A stretch of DNA of 64,000 bases from CAVYUC01 sp963783085 (GTDB lineage Bacteria; Bacteroidota; Bacteroidia; Bacteroidales; Prolixibacteraceae). The notes beneath the pieces were generated by a model, which saw only the letters and a program-made list of their open reading frames with translations, was not told where the DNA came from and made no database searches. Of this stretch, positions 9,772-17,939 are shown in pieces; the stretch's first letter is position 1; each line of letters starts with the position of its first letter. The position numbers were made by a program, and so were the translations under genes. The stretch covers positions 372,001 to 436,000 of the forward strand of contig CAWAMJ010000008.1 in the NCBI GenBank assembly GCA_963783085.1, read 5' to 3'.

Positions 9772-10200
9772 ATGCCACAAAGACGCGAAGACACGAAGTT
9801 TCACCAAGAAAAATTTTCGCCGATAGACGAAAATACAGAGCAAATTGCAAAATTGGTAGTTGATGCTGCATTCACTGTTCATAAAAATCTTGGACCGGGA
9901 TTACTGGAAAAAGTTTATGAAATATGTTTTTGCCACGAACTGAAAAAAAGAGGTTTAAAATATAGAAGACAGGTCGATATACCGATCGTTTATGATAATC
10001 TTACATTTGACGAAAGATTGAGGCTTGATGTACTCGTCGAGGATTGTATCATCTGTGAATTAAAAGCATTGGAAACTGTAAATCCGGTATGGGAAGCACA
10101 AATTTTAAGTCATTTAAAACTCACGGGTAATCGACTTGGGTTCTTAATTAATTTTAATGTTCCCAGAATGAAAAATGGAATCAAAAGATTTGTAATATAA
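9772..10200 (+). CDS. GxxExxY protein (PD-(D/E)XK-like small protein)
   Basis: This 142-residue member of the GxxExxY family shows the name motif in LGPGLLEKVYE (~residues 43-53) and a nuclease-fold-like D...ExK arrangement in LRLDVLVEDCIICELKAL (~residues 82-100). The first ~18 residues (MPQRREDTKFHQEKF) are encoded by the CACAAAGACGCGAAGACAC repeat, so the start codon is inside repeat DNA; the conserved family begins near DENTEQIAKLVVDAAF. No biochemical role is established. It has no obvious link to sugar metabolism, interrupts the split transketolase, and is bordered by repeat hairpins, which suggests insertion as a unit. Confidence 0.85.
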   Translation: MPQRREDTKFHQEKFSPIDENTEQIAKLVVDAAFTVHKNLGPGLLEKVYEICFCHELKKRGLKYRRQVDIPIVYDNLTFDERLRLDVLVEDCIICELKALETVNPVWEAQILSHLKLTGNRLGFLINFNVPRMKNGIKRFVI

Positions 10201-10207
10201 ATAGAAT

Positions 10208-10293
10208 ATACTTTGTGATTCTTTGAGACTTAGAGCCTTTGTGGCGAATAATTGAATGCTACTAAGCTCAAAGACTTAAGGATTCACCAAGGT
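10208..10293. repeat. Imperfect inverted repeat behind the GxxExxY gene
   Basis: CTTTGTGATTCTTTGAGAC...CCTTTGTGGC and GCTACTAAGCTCAAAGAC...ATTCACCAAGG form an imperfect hairpin of the same CTTTGTG/CACAAAG character as the repeats at 8823, 9772 and 13939. The rest of the gap to 10441 holds only a possible 24-codon remnant (10362-10436). Confidence 0.6.
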
Positions 10294-10441
10294 TCTTACT
10301 GTAAAAAGATTATAAAATAAGTATGAGAATGGAATTTAAAAACAATCGAAATAATTAATTCATGCGAATTCTCAGGCAGGATTGCACCGAAGATATTCCA
10401 ATGGGACGGCTCATCTATTGCATTAAACAGAATTAAAAAAA

Positions 10442-11851
10442 ATGAAATATCAGATTTATCATATAATTATTATCTTGCTTTGTATTTCCCAAGCGTTGTT
10501 TACGGCAGCAAAACCAAAAACGGATGCCCGAACAGGCCCTCTTAAGCCGCGCATAATTGTCCTTACAGATATTTCCACCTGGGAAACCGACGATAGTGAA
10601 TCATTGATGCGCCTTCTCGTACATGCTGATTTGTTCGAAATCGAGGGAATTGTTTTCACAACAGGATGGAGTCTGGATTCTACCTGTCAGGATTTTATCA
10701 ATTTAATTTACGATGCCATAGATGCCTACGAAAAAGATTTACCCAATCTGATGAAACGTTCAGGCCAAACAAAATTTTTAAAGAATGAATCCGAGCAGAA
10801 AATCGGATACTGGCCAACTCCTGAATATTTACGCGAACATACGATGTTTGGCAGCAAAAACAGGGGATTTAAATTTATTGGCGAAAACAATGATTCTCCA
10901 GGCAGCGACCTGATTATCAAACTGGCAAATGAAAAGGACAACCGTCCGCTCTGGATTACGATCTGGGGTGGCGGAAATACACTGGCGCAGGCAATCTGGC
11001 GGGTTCAGCAAAGCCGAAGTTCCGAAGAACTAAAAACATTGGTGCATAAACTACGCGTTTATGCCATTACAGATCAGGACCGCGACCAGCGCACTGATTT
11101 TGCAATAAGTTCTCATCAATGGATGCGGCGCGAATTTGAGAAAGATCTATTCTTCATTTGGGATGAATGTGCCTGGAAATTTCAGAATGGTACAGGAAGA
11201 AGTAACTGGGAGGAATATGCAGCACAAATTCAAAATCATGGCAACCTGGGGAGCGTTTATCCAAAATACAAGTATGGTGTAGAAGGAGATACGCCGTCAT
11301 TTCTTTACGTTTTACCAAACGGTTTGAATAATCCTGAATTTCCTAACCAGGCAAGCTGGGGTGGCTATTTTGAATGGGGAAAAGGGCCTGACAATGAAAC
11401 TTCTGCGTATACAAATCATCAGACTCCGGTGTATGACATTTGCAGAAAATATGAATCGTACTTTTACCCGGCAACCTTTAATAATTTTGCAGCCCGCATG
11501 GACTGGGCAAAAGAAGGCAAAGGAAACCGGAATCCGGTTATCGTTATTAATAAAAACGAAGGAATTGAGATACTCAAATACAAACCTAAACAAGGAAAAC
11601 GTGTCACCCTCGATGCTTCCGGAACGAATGATCCGGATGGCGATAAACTGACATTCCGGTGGTGGATTCAACACGAAGCGGACAGTTACCAAAAGGATGT
11701 TGTTATCTCCGAAAACAACACAAGCCGGGCTACTGTAATGGTACCATCCGATTCAGCCGGAAAAACCTTTCATGTTATATGTGAAGTGACAGACAGCGGT
11801 ACGCCTAATCTCACAAGTTACCGAAGAATAATCTTTGAACCGACAGAATAA
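10442..11851 (+). CDS. DUF1593 protein, nucleoside-hydrolase-like, exported, copy 2
   Basis: At 469 residues this is the longest of the three paralogues. It has a signal peptide (IIIILLCISQALFTAA). The metal-loop equivalent is IVLTDISTWETDDSESLM near residue 40, with an insertion relative to copy 1. Conserved blocks are WITIWGGGNTLAQAIW, EGDTPSFLYVLPNGLNNPEFP and FAARMDW. The C-terminal Sde182-type Ig-like domain is present (DPDGDKLTFRWWIQHEADSY). Function is probably the same chemistry on a related substrate, outside the cytoplasm. It lies between the transketolase halves and is immediately followed by copy 3. Confidence 0.85.
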   Translation: MKYQIYHIIIILLCISQALFTAAKPKTDARTGPLKPRIIVLTDISTWETDDSESLMRLLVHADLFEIEGIVFTTGWSLDSTCQDFINLIYDAIDAYEKDLPNLMKRSGQTKFLKNESEQKIGYWPTPEYLREHTMFGSKNRGFKFIGENNDSPGSDLIIKLANEKDNRPLWITIWGGGNTLAQAIWRVQQSRSSEELKTLVHKLRVYAITDQDRDQRTDFAISSHQWMRREFEKDLFFIWDECAWKFQNGTGRSNWEEYAAQIQNHGNLGSVYPKYKYGVEGDTPSFLYVLPNGLNNPEFPNQASWGGYFEWGKGPDNETSAYTNHQTPVYDICRKYESYFYPATFNNFAARMDWAKEGKGNRNPVIVINKNEGIEILKYKPKQGKRVTLDASGTNDPDGDKLTFRWWIQHEADSYQKDVVISENNTSRATVMVPSDSAGKTFHVICEVTDSGTPNLTSYRRIIFEPTE

Positions 11852-11861
11852 TAATTTTGAT

Positions 11862-12944
11862 ATGATGAATTTTAAAATACATCTTACAGGAATTATTGCA
11901 GGTTTAATTGTTTGTGTCACATTCGCACAAAAATCAACTGCACAAGCTCCGGACAATTCAAATGCTGCAAGGCCACGGGTAATAATTCTTTCGGATTTTC
12001 CGCCGTTGGATGTAATTCCGGGAGGTGCAGGAACAGGTCCTGCAGAAAAACGCAGTGATCCGGATGATATACAGTCGATGGTGCGTTTTCTGCTGTACTC
12101 AAATGATCTTGAAGTTGAAGGATTGGTAGCTTCTGCAGGCACTTTTGCAAATATCGCCAGAAAGCAAAACATACTGGACATCCTCGATCTTTATGATCAG
12201 GTAGATGAAAATCTGAGAAAACATGACAGCCGGTATCCTACAGCCGGTGAATTACGTGCAGTTACCTGGCAGGGTCGGGATAATACCTGGGACAAGCCTG
12301 TGAAAGAGGTAATCGGCGAAGGAAAGGATAGTGAAGCTTCGGAAGCCATTATAAAAGTAGTGGATCAACCCGATCCCCGGCCGGTGTGGATATGTGCCTG
12401 GGGCGGTCCATGTGAGGTTGCCCAGGCAATCTGGAAAGTACAGCATACGCGCAGCCCAGCCGAATTGAATAGTTTCATTGGCAAACTGCGCATATTCATG
12501 ATTGGACTTGGTGATAAACCCGGACAGGATGGTTCGGGGCAATGGTTGCTCAATAATTTCCCGGGCCTGTTTGTAATTGTATCCCAAAAAACTTACGCAG
12601 GAATGAATGCCCAAAATTCACCGGTTGGAAACCTTGATTGGCTTAATGCGAACATTCGAATAGGTCATGGGCCACTGGGCGCTATTTATCCGAAAAGTGG
12701 CTATAATCCCAATAGTCCCGGAATGCAGGAAGGAGATACACCGTCTTTTCTGCACCTGGTTAGTGCGGTGCGCGGAATGAATGATCCTGAGAAGCCCGAT
12801 CAGGAGAGTTGGGGTGGACAATATAAACGCCGGGATTCTTCCACAAACCATTGGTTTGATGGCCCGGGTGCTGAAAGTATTGCAAAATGGCTTCCTGAGA
12901 TACAGGAAGATTTCGCACAGCGGGCAAACCGGATGCTCCCGTAA
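11862..12944 (+). CDS. DUF1593 protein, nucleoside-hydrolase-like, exported, copy 3, no C-terminal Ig domain
   Basis: This protein of about 360 residues has a signal peptide (FKIHLTGIIAGLIVCVTFA). Start is ATG 11862 or 11865; the in-frame start at 11835 would overlap copy 2. The metal loop is expanded: VIILSDFPPLD, a ~15-residue glycine-rich insert, then RSDPDDIQSM. Shared blocks include WICAWGGPCEVAQAIWKVQ and EGDTPSFLHLVSAVRGMNDPEKPDQ. Unlike copies 1 and 2 it stops after the catalytic-type domain, with no DPDGD...WWI domain. The paralogues are clearly diverged, not recent duplicates. It is 17 bp from the transketolase C-half. Confidence 0.84.
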   Translation: MMNFKIHLTGIIAGLIVCVTFAQKSTAQAPDNSNAARPRVIILSDFPPLDVIPGGAGTGPAEKRSDPDDIQSMVRFLLYSNDLEVEGLVASAGTFANIARKQNILDILDLYDQVDENLRKHDSRYPTAGELRAVTWQGRDNTWDKPVKEVIGEGKDSEASEAIIKVVDQPDPRPVWICAWGGPCEVAQAIWKVQHTRSPAELNSFIGKLRIFMIGLGDKPGQDGSGQWLLNNFPGLFVIVSQKTYAGMNAQNSPVGNLDWLNANIRIGHGPLGAIYPKSGYNPNSPGMQEGDTPSFLHLVSAVRGMNDPEKPDQESWGGQYKRRDSSTNHWFDGPGAESIAKWLPEIQEDFAQRANRMLP

Positions 12945-12961
12945 AATAATTCTATAGAAAT

Positions 12962-13954
12962 ATGAAAATTCAAACTTTAATGAATAAGGTAATTACAGAG
13001 AATAAATTAGATATAAACAAAGCCAATCTTGAGGTTTTTGCCGATACATTATCCCGGCTGGCAGAAACAAATTCAAACATTCTGGTCGTCACCAGTGATT
13101 CCCGTGGTTCGGGCAAACTGGTGCCGTTTGGCGAAAAATTCCCGAAGCAAATTGTGGAAGTGGGAATAGCCGAACAAAACCTGGTGGGAGTTTCGGCCGG
13201 ATTGGCCTCGACAGGAAAAAAAGTGTTTGCGGTTTCGCCAGCCTGTTTTCTGACTGCACGTTCGCTGGAACAGATAAAAAATGATGTCGCCTATTCCGAC
13301 CTGCCGGTGGTTTTGGTGGGAATAAGTGCCGGTGTAAGCTACGGTGCATTGGGTTCAACCCATCACTCCATCCACGATGTGGCGGTATTGCGTGCTGTTC
13401 CCAATATTCAGATTGTAATTCCTGCAGATAATTATGAAACAGAACAGGCTGTAATTGCAGCTTCAACATCGGGAAAGCCGTTATTTATTAAATTTGGAAA
13501 AAAAGCAATGCCAAATCTTCCGGGAGTAAAACAATTTGAAATCGGAAAAGCCCGAACCATTTGCGAAGGCGATGATGTGGCTTTTATCACTTGTGGCGAA
13601 ACAGTGGCTCCGGCATACGAAGCAGCACAAAAGCTCGCGGAAAAGGGGATTTCTGCGGAAGTCATCAGCATGCATTCTGTCAAGCCGCTCGATGAACAAG
13701 CCATTCTGAAAGTTGCCAATAAATGTAAAGCAGTTATTACAGTGGAAGAACACAGCATCCACGGAGGACTGGGAGAAGCCTGTGCAGCGTTGCTGATGCA
13801 ACAAAATATTTCTGTTCCGTTTAAAATTGTGGGAATCCCCGATGAAGATACTTATACTGGTTCACAGGAAGAAATTTTTAATCATTACGGAATATCAGGT
13901 GAAGGACTTTTTGAAACAGCTCAAATACTTTTGCGATCCTTTGTGTCTTTGTGA
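12962..13954 (+). CDS. Transketolase C-terminal subunit
   Basis: This 330-residue Pyr plus transketolase-C half completes the split transketolase begun at 8899. The catalytic-type glutamate is Glu71 in VEVGIAEQNLVG. The STHHSIHDVAVLRAVPN loop and C-terminal VEEHSIHGGLG are typical. Together the halves would transfer a two-carbon unit from a ketose phosphate in the cytoplasm. Split transketolases of this type accompany FGGY kinases in known pathways such as apulose-4-phosphate cleavage. The last residues (FVSL, stop at 13952-13954) are encoded by the left arm of a CTTTGTGTC repeat, so the native C-terminus may have been altered. Confidence 0.9.
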   Translation: MKIQTLMNKVITENKLDINKANLEVFADTLSRLAETNSNILVVTSDSRGSGKLVPFGEKFPKQIVEVGIAEQNLVGVSAGLASTGKKVFAVSPACFLTARSLEQIKNDVAYSDLPVVLVGISAGVSYGALGSTHHSIHDVAVLRAVPNIQIVIPADNYETEQAVIAASTSGKPLFIKFGKKAMPNLPGVKQFEIGKARTICEGDDVAFITCGETVAPAYEAAQKLAEKGISAEVISMHSVKPLDEQAILKVANKCKAVITVEEHSIHGGLGEACAALLMQQNISVPFKIVGIPDEDTYTGSQEEIFNHYGISGEGLFETAQILLRSFVSL

Positions 13955-13994
13955 CTTTGTGGCGAAAAAATGCCACTAAGAAACAAGCACTAAG
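13939..13994. repeat. CTTTGTGTC-family hairpin overlapping the end of the transketolase C-half
   Basis: The left arm CCTTTGTGTCTTTGTGAC...GTGGC supplies the stop codon of the preceding gene. The right arm GCCACTAAG...CAAGCACTAAG pairs imperfectly across a GAAAAAAT loop. It belongs to the same family as the repeats around the GxxExxY gene. Confidence 0.65.
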
Positions 13995-14014
13995 TTCCAT
14001 TAAGACTAAAAAAA

Positions 14015-14968
14015 ATGAAGCAAAACAGATTTCTTAAAATAATAACTTTCCTGTTTATTATTGCAGGAATTGTTGGATGTTCAAATAAAAATAGCCGACA
14101 AAAAGATAATGAATCTAAAAAAATGGCGGTAGTGATTTCCACGCTGAACAACCCGTGGTTTGTGGTTTTAGGGGAATCGGCAGCTGAACGGGCGCGGGAG
14201 CTGGGATATGAAGCCACCATTTTTGATTCGCAGAATAATTCCGCAAAGGAAGCGGAACATTTTGATAACATTATTGCGATGGGCTACGATGCCATTCTTT
14301 TCAATCCTACCGATGCAGATGGTTCAGTACTAAATGTAAAACGTGCTAAGGATGCCGGAATTCCAACTTTTTGTATGGACCGTGAAATCAATTCGCGTGA
14401 CGCGGCAGTTACTCAGTTACTCTCCGATAATTTTACCGGCTGCGTAAAACTCGGGCAATATTTCGTTAGGCAGATGAACAAAAGGGGAAATTATGTAGAA
14501 ATTCTTGGTTTGGTGGGCGACAACAATACATGGAACCGATCCAACGGATTTCATAGTGTGGTGGACGAATTCTCTGATTTGAAAATGGTAGCGCAGCAAA
14601 GTGCCGATTTCGACCGGAACAAAGCGATGGATGTGATGGAAACCATCATGCAGGCCAATCCAAAAATAGATGCAGTTTTTTGCGGAAACGATGCTATGGC
14701 TATGGGAGCCTACCAGGCAGTGCTCGCTGCAGGAAAAGCGGATAAAATAAAGGTCTTTGGTTTCGACGGTGCTCGCGACGCTGTTCAGGGAATAGCGGAC
14801 GGAAAAATTGAAGCAACGGTGATGCAGTTCCCGGTTCTCATGTCGCGTACATCAGCCGATTTAGCCGACCAGTACTTAATAGGAAAACGGGATTTCAGCA
14901 GCAAAACTCCTGTTGAAGTAATTCTGATTACACCGGAAAATGTGGAAGAATATCTTCCTGAAAAATAA
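14015..14968 (+). CDS. Ribose-type sugar ABC transporter substrate-binding lipoprotein (RbsB-like)
   Basis: This 317-residue periplasmic-binding protein of the type I sugar family has a lipoprotein signal (FIIAGIVGC, Cys22). The ligand-contact blocks resemble E. coli RbsB: STLNNPWFVVL, DSQNNSAKE, FNPTDADGS, FCMDRE, FCGNDAMAMGA and GFDGARDAV. It captures a small sugar after release by the exported hydrolases and delivers it to the permease at 17940. Bacteroidota usually import oligosaccharides through SusCD, so an RbsB-type protein is noteworthy. The actual ligand cannot be read from sequence. Confidence 0.9.
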   Translation: MKQNRFLKIITFLFIIAGIVGCSNKNSRQKDNESKKMAVVISTLNNPWFVVLGESAAERARELGYEATIFDSQNNSAKEAEHFDNIIAMGYDAILFNPTDADGSVLNVKRAKDAGIPTFCMDREINSRDAAVTQLLSDNFTGCVKLGQYFVRQMNKRGNYVEILGLVGDNNTWNRSNGFHSVVDEFSDLKMVAQQSADFDRNKAMDVMETIMQANPKIDAVFCGNDAMAMGAYQAVLAAGKADKIKVFGFDGARDAVQGIADGKIEATVMQFPVLMSRTSADLADQYLIGKRDFSSKTPVEVILITPENVEEYLPEK

Positions 14969-14974
14969 AATGAG

Positions 14975-15598
14975 ATGAAGCAAGCTGTGAAATATGGACT
15001 TGGCATTCTGGTAGTTTTGCTGGTTCTGCTTTTTTCCTTCGACATAAAAAAACTGGATGAGATAAAAACTACCGGAGTTAAAAAATTTAATGCTACTGAA
15101 TATACCACTACTTTTTTTACAAAGAAATTGCCGGTGGTTATCGATCACGCTCCGGATATCGTTTCGCTAACTGAACTGCTTCAGAATAATCCTGCGAAAG
15201 CGCTTGAACAATTTGGCCATAAATTGGGGATTGCAAAAACGTGGTATATTATGGTGAGAGGAGAAGGAACCATTGAATCAGTTGAAGAAGAAGACCTTGT
15301 TGTTGCAATAAATACCGGATTACAGACAAGGATTGCCACATCTTTCATTTTCGGAAATGCAGTCCGCGATGGCTCAGGCGCTGTTGATATCGATGAATTT
15401 TTAAACATGACCGATTTTAATAACGTATCGATTGCAATAAACAATATCGTAAAAAATGAGGTGGTTCCTCCATTAAAAGCACAGGCCAAACCAGGCATGA
15501 TGCTCAAATTTGCGGGTGCATTCGAAATAAAAGAAGACAATATCGATATTCAATCCATCCGGATCATTCCGGTCGCGACAGAACTTTCTGATGAATAA
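14975..15598 (+). CDS. DUF2291 family protein, sugar-ABC-transporter associated
   Basis: This 207-residue protein has one N-terminal hydrophobic segment (YGLGILVVLLVLLFSF) and should face the periplasm. The remainder matches what I recognise as DUF2291: FNATEYTTTFFTKKLP, LVVAINTGLQTRIATSFIFGNAVRDGSG and IDEFLNMTDFNNVSIAINNIV. Family members typically sit between RbsB- and RbsA-like genes in sugar operons, exactly as here; function is unknown. Its stop overlaps the ATPase start by 8 bp, indicating translational coupling. Confidence 0.75.
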   Translation: MKQAVKYGLGILVVLLVLLFSFDIKKLDEIKTTGVKKFNATEYTTTFFTKKLPVVIDHAPDIVSLTELLQNNPAKALEQFGHKLGIAKTWYIMVRGEGTIESVEEEDLVVAINTGLQTRIATSFIFGNAVRDGSGAVDIDEFLNMTDFNNVSIAINNIVKNEVVPPLKAQAKPGMMLKFAGAFEIKEDNIDIQSIRIIPVATELSDE

Positions 15599-17124
15599 AC
15601 CAATGGAAGCAAAACCTGTTCTGGAAATAAGAAACGTTTCAAAAGATTTCTCAGGAGTTTATGCCCTGCAAAATGTTGATATGCAATTTTATCCTGGCCA
15701 GGTAACCGCCGTCATTGGTGAAAATGGTGCCGGCAAATCAACCCTGATGAAAATTGTTTCCGGCGTATACCGGGATTTCGATGGAGCCATTTTGCTGAAT
15801 GGTGAGCCGGTTTCATTCCAAAATACTAAAGAAGCCGCAGAAAAAGGAATTGTCATCATTCACCAGGAATTAAACCTGATTTCTCATCTCAGCATCACTG
15901 AAAATCTGTTTCTCGGACAAGAAATTACCAACAGGTTTGGAATGCTTGATTACCGGAAAATGCACCGGAAAGCAAAGGAATTGCTGCAATTGTTGCAGTT
16001 GGATGTCGATCCGAAAACACCAATCATCCAGCTTCGCGTCGGACAGCAGCAGTTGGTGGAAATTGCAAGGGCATTGTTGTTCCAGTCAAAAATACTGATA
16101 ATGGATGAACCAACTTCGGCAATCAGCGATCAGGAAGTGGAACTGCTTTTCAAAATCATAAATGATTTACGAAAACAAGGAGTGGCGGTGGTTTACATCT
16201 CCCACAAGCTGGATGAATTATTCCGGATTGCCGACAGATTTGAGGTATTACGCGATGGCGAAAATGCCGGCAGGGGGAATATACAGGAAACCAGCCGCGA
16301 CAAACTTATAGGTATGATGGTTGGCCGTAACATCAAAGACAGCTTCAGAAAAAAGACATTCATTTCGGAAGAAGAAATACTGCACGTTGAAAACCTCTCT
16401 TTTCTTAACCCGGCAAACAAAACAGATTACCTGGCAGACGATATCAGCTTTACACTGCACAAGGGAGAAGTGCTGGGAATTTGCGGTTTAATGGGTGCGG
16501 GACGGACCGAAGTGCTGGAAGCCGTTTTTGGATTGTATCCGAAGTTTGTATCCGGCAAAATTTATATCGAAAAAAAAGAGGTAAAGATCAGCAGTGTTAA
16601 TGACGCCATAAATGCCGGAATCGGACTGGTTCCGGAAGATCGCAAAGCGCAGGGATTAATACTGAACATGGATGTGGTGAAAAATACAAGCCTATCCAGC
16701 CTCGGCAGGGTTTCGTCGTTCAGCTTTATCAACCGGAAAAAGAGAGGAAGAACTCAGCATGCATTTCATCCGGAAATTAAATACAAGAGTGGCTTCGCAG
16801 CGAATGGAGGTACAAAAATTAAGTGGTGGAAACCAGCAGAAGGTAGTTATTGCCAAATGGCTGGCCACAAATCCAAAAATACTTTTGCTTGATGAACCAA
16901 CACGGGGAATTGATGTAGGTGCAAAGGCTGAAATTTACAACCTGATGAATGAACTGGCATCTCAGGGCATGGGAATCATTTTTGTTTCCTCCGAACTACC
17001 TGAAATACTTGCCATCTCAGATAAAATCCTGGTACTTTCTGAATCGAAATTAACGGCCAGATTAAATAGGGAAGATGCAACCGAAGAAATTTTAATGAAA
17101 GCTGCCCTTGCAGAAAAAGAATGA
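15591..17124 (+). CDS. Sugar ABC transporter ATP-binding protein (RbsA-like), frameshifted
   Basis: This duplicated ATPase is about 510 residues when corrected. The first domain has Walker A GENGAGKST, signature LRVGQQQLVEIARAL and Walker B ILIMDEPTSAIS. The second has GLMGAGRTEVLEAVFG, LSGGNQQKVVIAKWL and ILLLDEPTRGIDVGAK. The first frame runs to 16892 but loses homology after SFINRKK. The correct continuation EEELSMHFIRKLNTRV is one base out and runs to 17124. One extra A in the AAAAA run at 16737-16741 explains this; the span is 3n+1. An exact 21-bp repeat array begins directly at the stop codon. Confidence 0.87.
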
Positions 17125-17427
17125 TTGGAGGAAGACCGAAGACGGAAGTTGGAAGACCGAAGACGGAAGTTGGAAGACCGAAGACGGAAGTTGGAAGTGA
17201 GAAGACGGAAGTTGGAAGACAGAAGACGGAAGTTGGAAGACAGAAGACGGAAGTTGGAAGACAGAAGACGGAAGTTGGAAGACCGAAGACGGAAGTTGGA
17301 AGACCGAAGACGGAAGTTGGAAGTAAGAAGACGGAAGTTGGAAGACAGAAGACGGAAGTTGGAAGACCGAAGACGGAAGTTGGAAGAAGAAGACGGAAGT
17401 TGGAAGACAGAAGACGGAAGTTGGAAG
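17125..17427. repeat. 21-bp tandem repeat array (GAAGACCGAAGACGGAAGTT type)
   Basis: About 14 units of GGAAGACCGAAGACGGAAGTT occur with small variants (GACAGAAG, GTGAGAAG, GTAAGAAG). One unit near 17383 is shorter and shifts the phase. Because the unit is a multiple of three, three reading frames stay open by chance; none is likely a gene. It fills the space between the ABC ATPase and the four-helix-bundle gene, and related sequence recurs as an inverted repeat after that gene. Confidence 0.92.
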
Positions 17428-17448
17428 TATTCAAATTAAAAAATAATT

Positions 17449-17802
17449 ATGGAATTTAAGTTTGAAAAATTAATCATCTGGCAAAAAGCAATGGATTTTG
17501 GGGAAGAGATATTTCAATTGTCCGCAAAATTTCCCGATGATGAAAAGTTTAATCTTATTTCACAAATCCGGAGAGCAGTGGATTCAATCGCTTTAAATAT
17601 ATCGGAAGGAGCAATTGGGCAATCGAACCTGGAATTAAAGAAGTTCATGGGATATGCTATCCGTTCTTTAGCTGAGGTTGTAACGTGTTTGCATAAAGCT
17701 AAAAGGAGAGAATACATGTCGTTACAGGAATTTGATAAATTCTATACGGATTCTTTCAACTTAATGAATATGATGATTGCATTTAAAAAAAGTATTAAAT
17801 GA
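17449..17802 (+). CDS. Four helix bundle protein (S23 / 23S rRNA-intervening-sequence family)
   Basis: This 117-residue all-helical protein has FEKLIIWQKAMDFGEEIF at the start and the conserved LISQIRRAVDSIALNISEG core (residues ~41-58), then ELKKFMGYAIRSLAEVVTCLHKA. These are hallmarks of the four-helix-bundle family related to proteins encoded in rRNA intervening sequences and to Avd of diversity-generating retroelements. No reverse transcriptase or variable repeat lies nearby. It is embedded between a tandem array and an inverted repeat of the same sequence family, inside the sugar ABC operon, and has no evident transport role. Confidence 0.88.
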   Translation: MEFKFEKLIIWQKAMDFGEEIFQLSAKFPDDEKFNLISQIRRAVDSIALNISEGAIGQSNLELKKFMGYAIRSLAEVVTCLHKAKRREYMSLQEFDKFYTDSFNLMNMMIAFKKSIK

Positions 17803-17916
17803 GACGGAAGTCGGAATACAGAAGTCGGAAGTCAAAAGTTGGGAGACGGAAGACAGAAGCTGGATAAAACTTCAGCTCCCTGCCTTCGGTCTCCGGTCTC
17901 CGGTCTTTCGACTTAA
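17803..17916. repeat. Inverted GAAGACGGAAG repeat behind the four-helix-bundle gene
   Basis: GACGGAAGTCGGAA...AAGTTGGGAGACGGAAGACAG, then AGCTGG, pair imperfectly with CAGCT...CCTTCGGTCTCCGGTCTCC and TTTCGACTT around a GATAAAACTT loop. The arms share the unit of the array at 17125, so the small gene is bracketed by one repeat family. Confidence 0.75.
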
Positions 17917-17939
17917 CTAAAAGAAACTAAATACAAACT

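Noticed and set aside
17125..17427. CRISPR-like array
   Set aside because: Units abut without unique spacers and vary internally; no cas genes are present.
16976..17459. Open frames of 104-152 codons on both strands across the 21-bp array
   Set aside because: The repeat unit is 21 bp, so all units stay in one frame by arithmetic; the translations are pure DRRRKLE- or CLPTSVF-type repeats without initiation signals. Repeat DNA is a sufficient explanation.
17449..17802. Diversity-generating retroelement (Avd-like protein)
   Set aside because: The protein is only family-related; no reverse transcriptase or template/variable repeat pair with adenine-specific differences was found.
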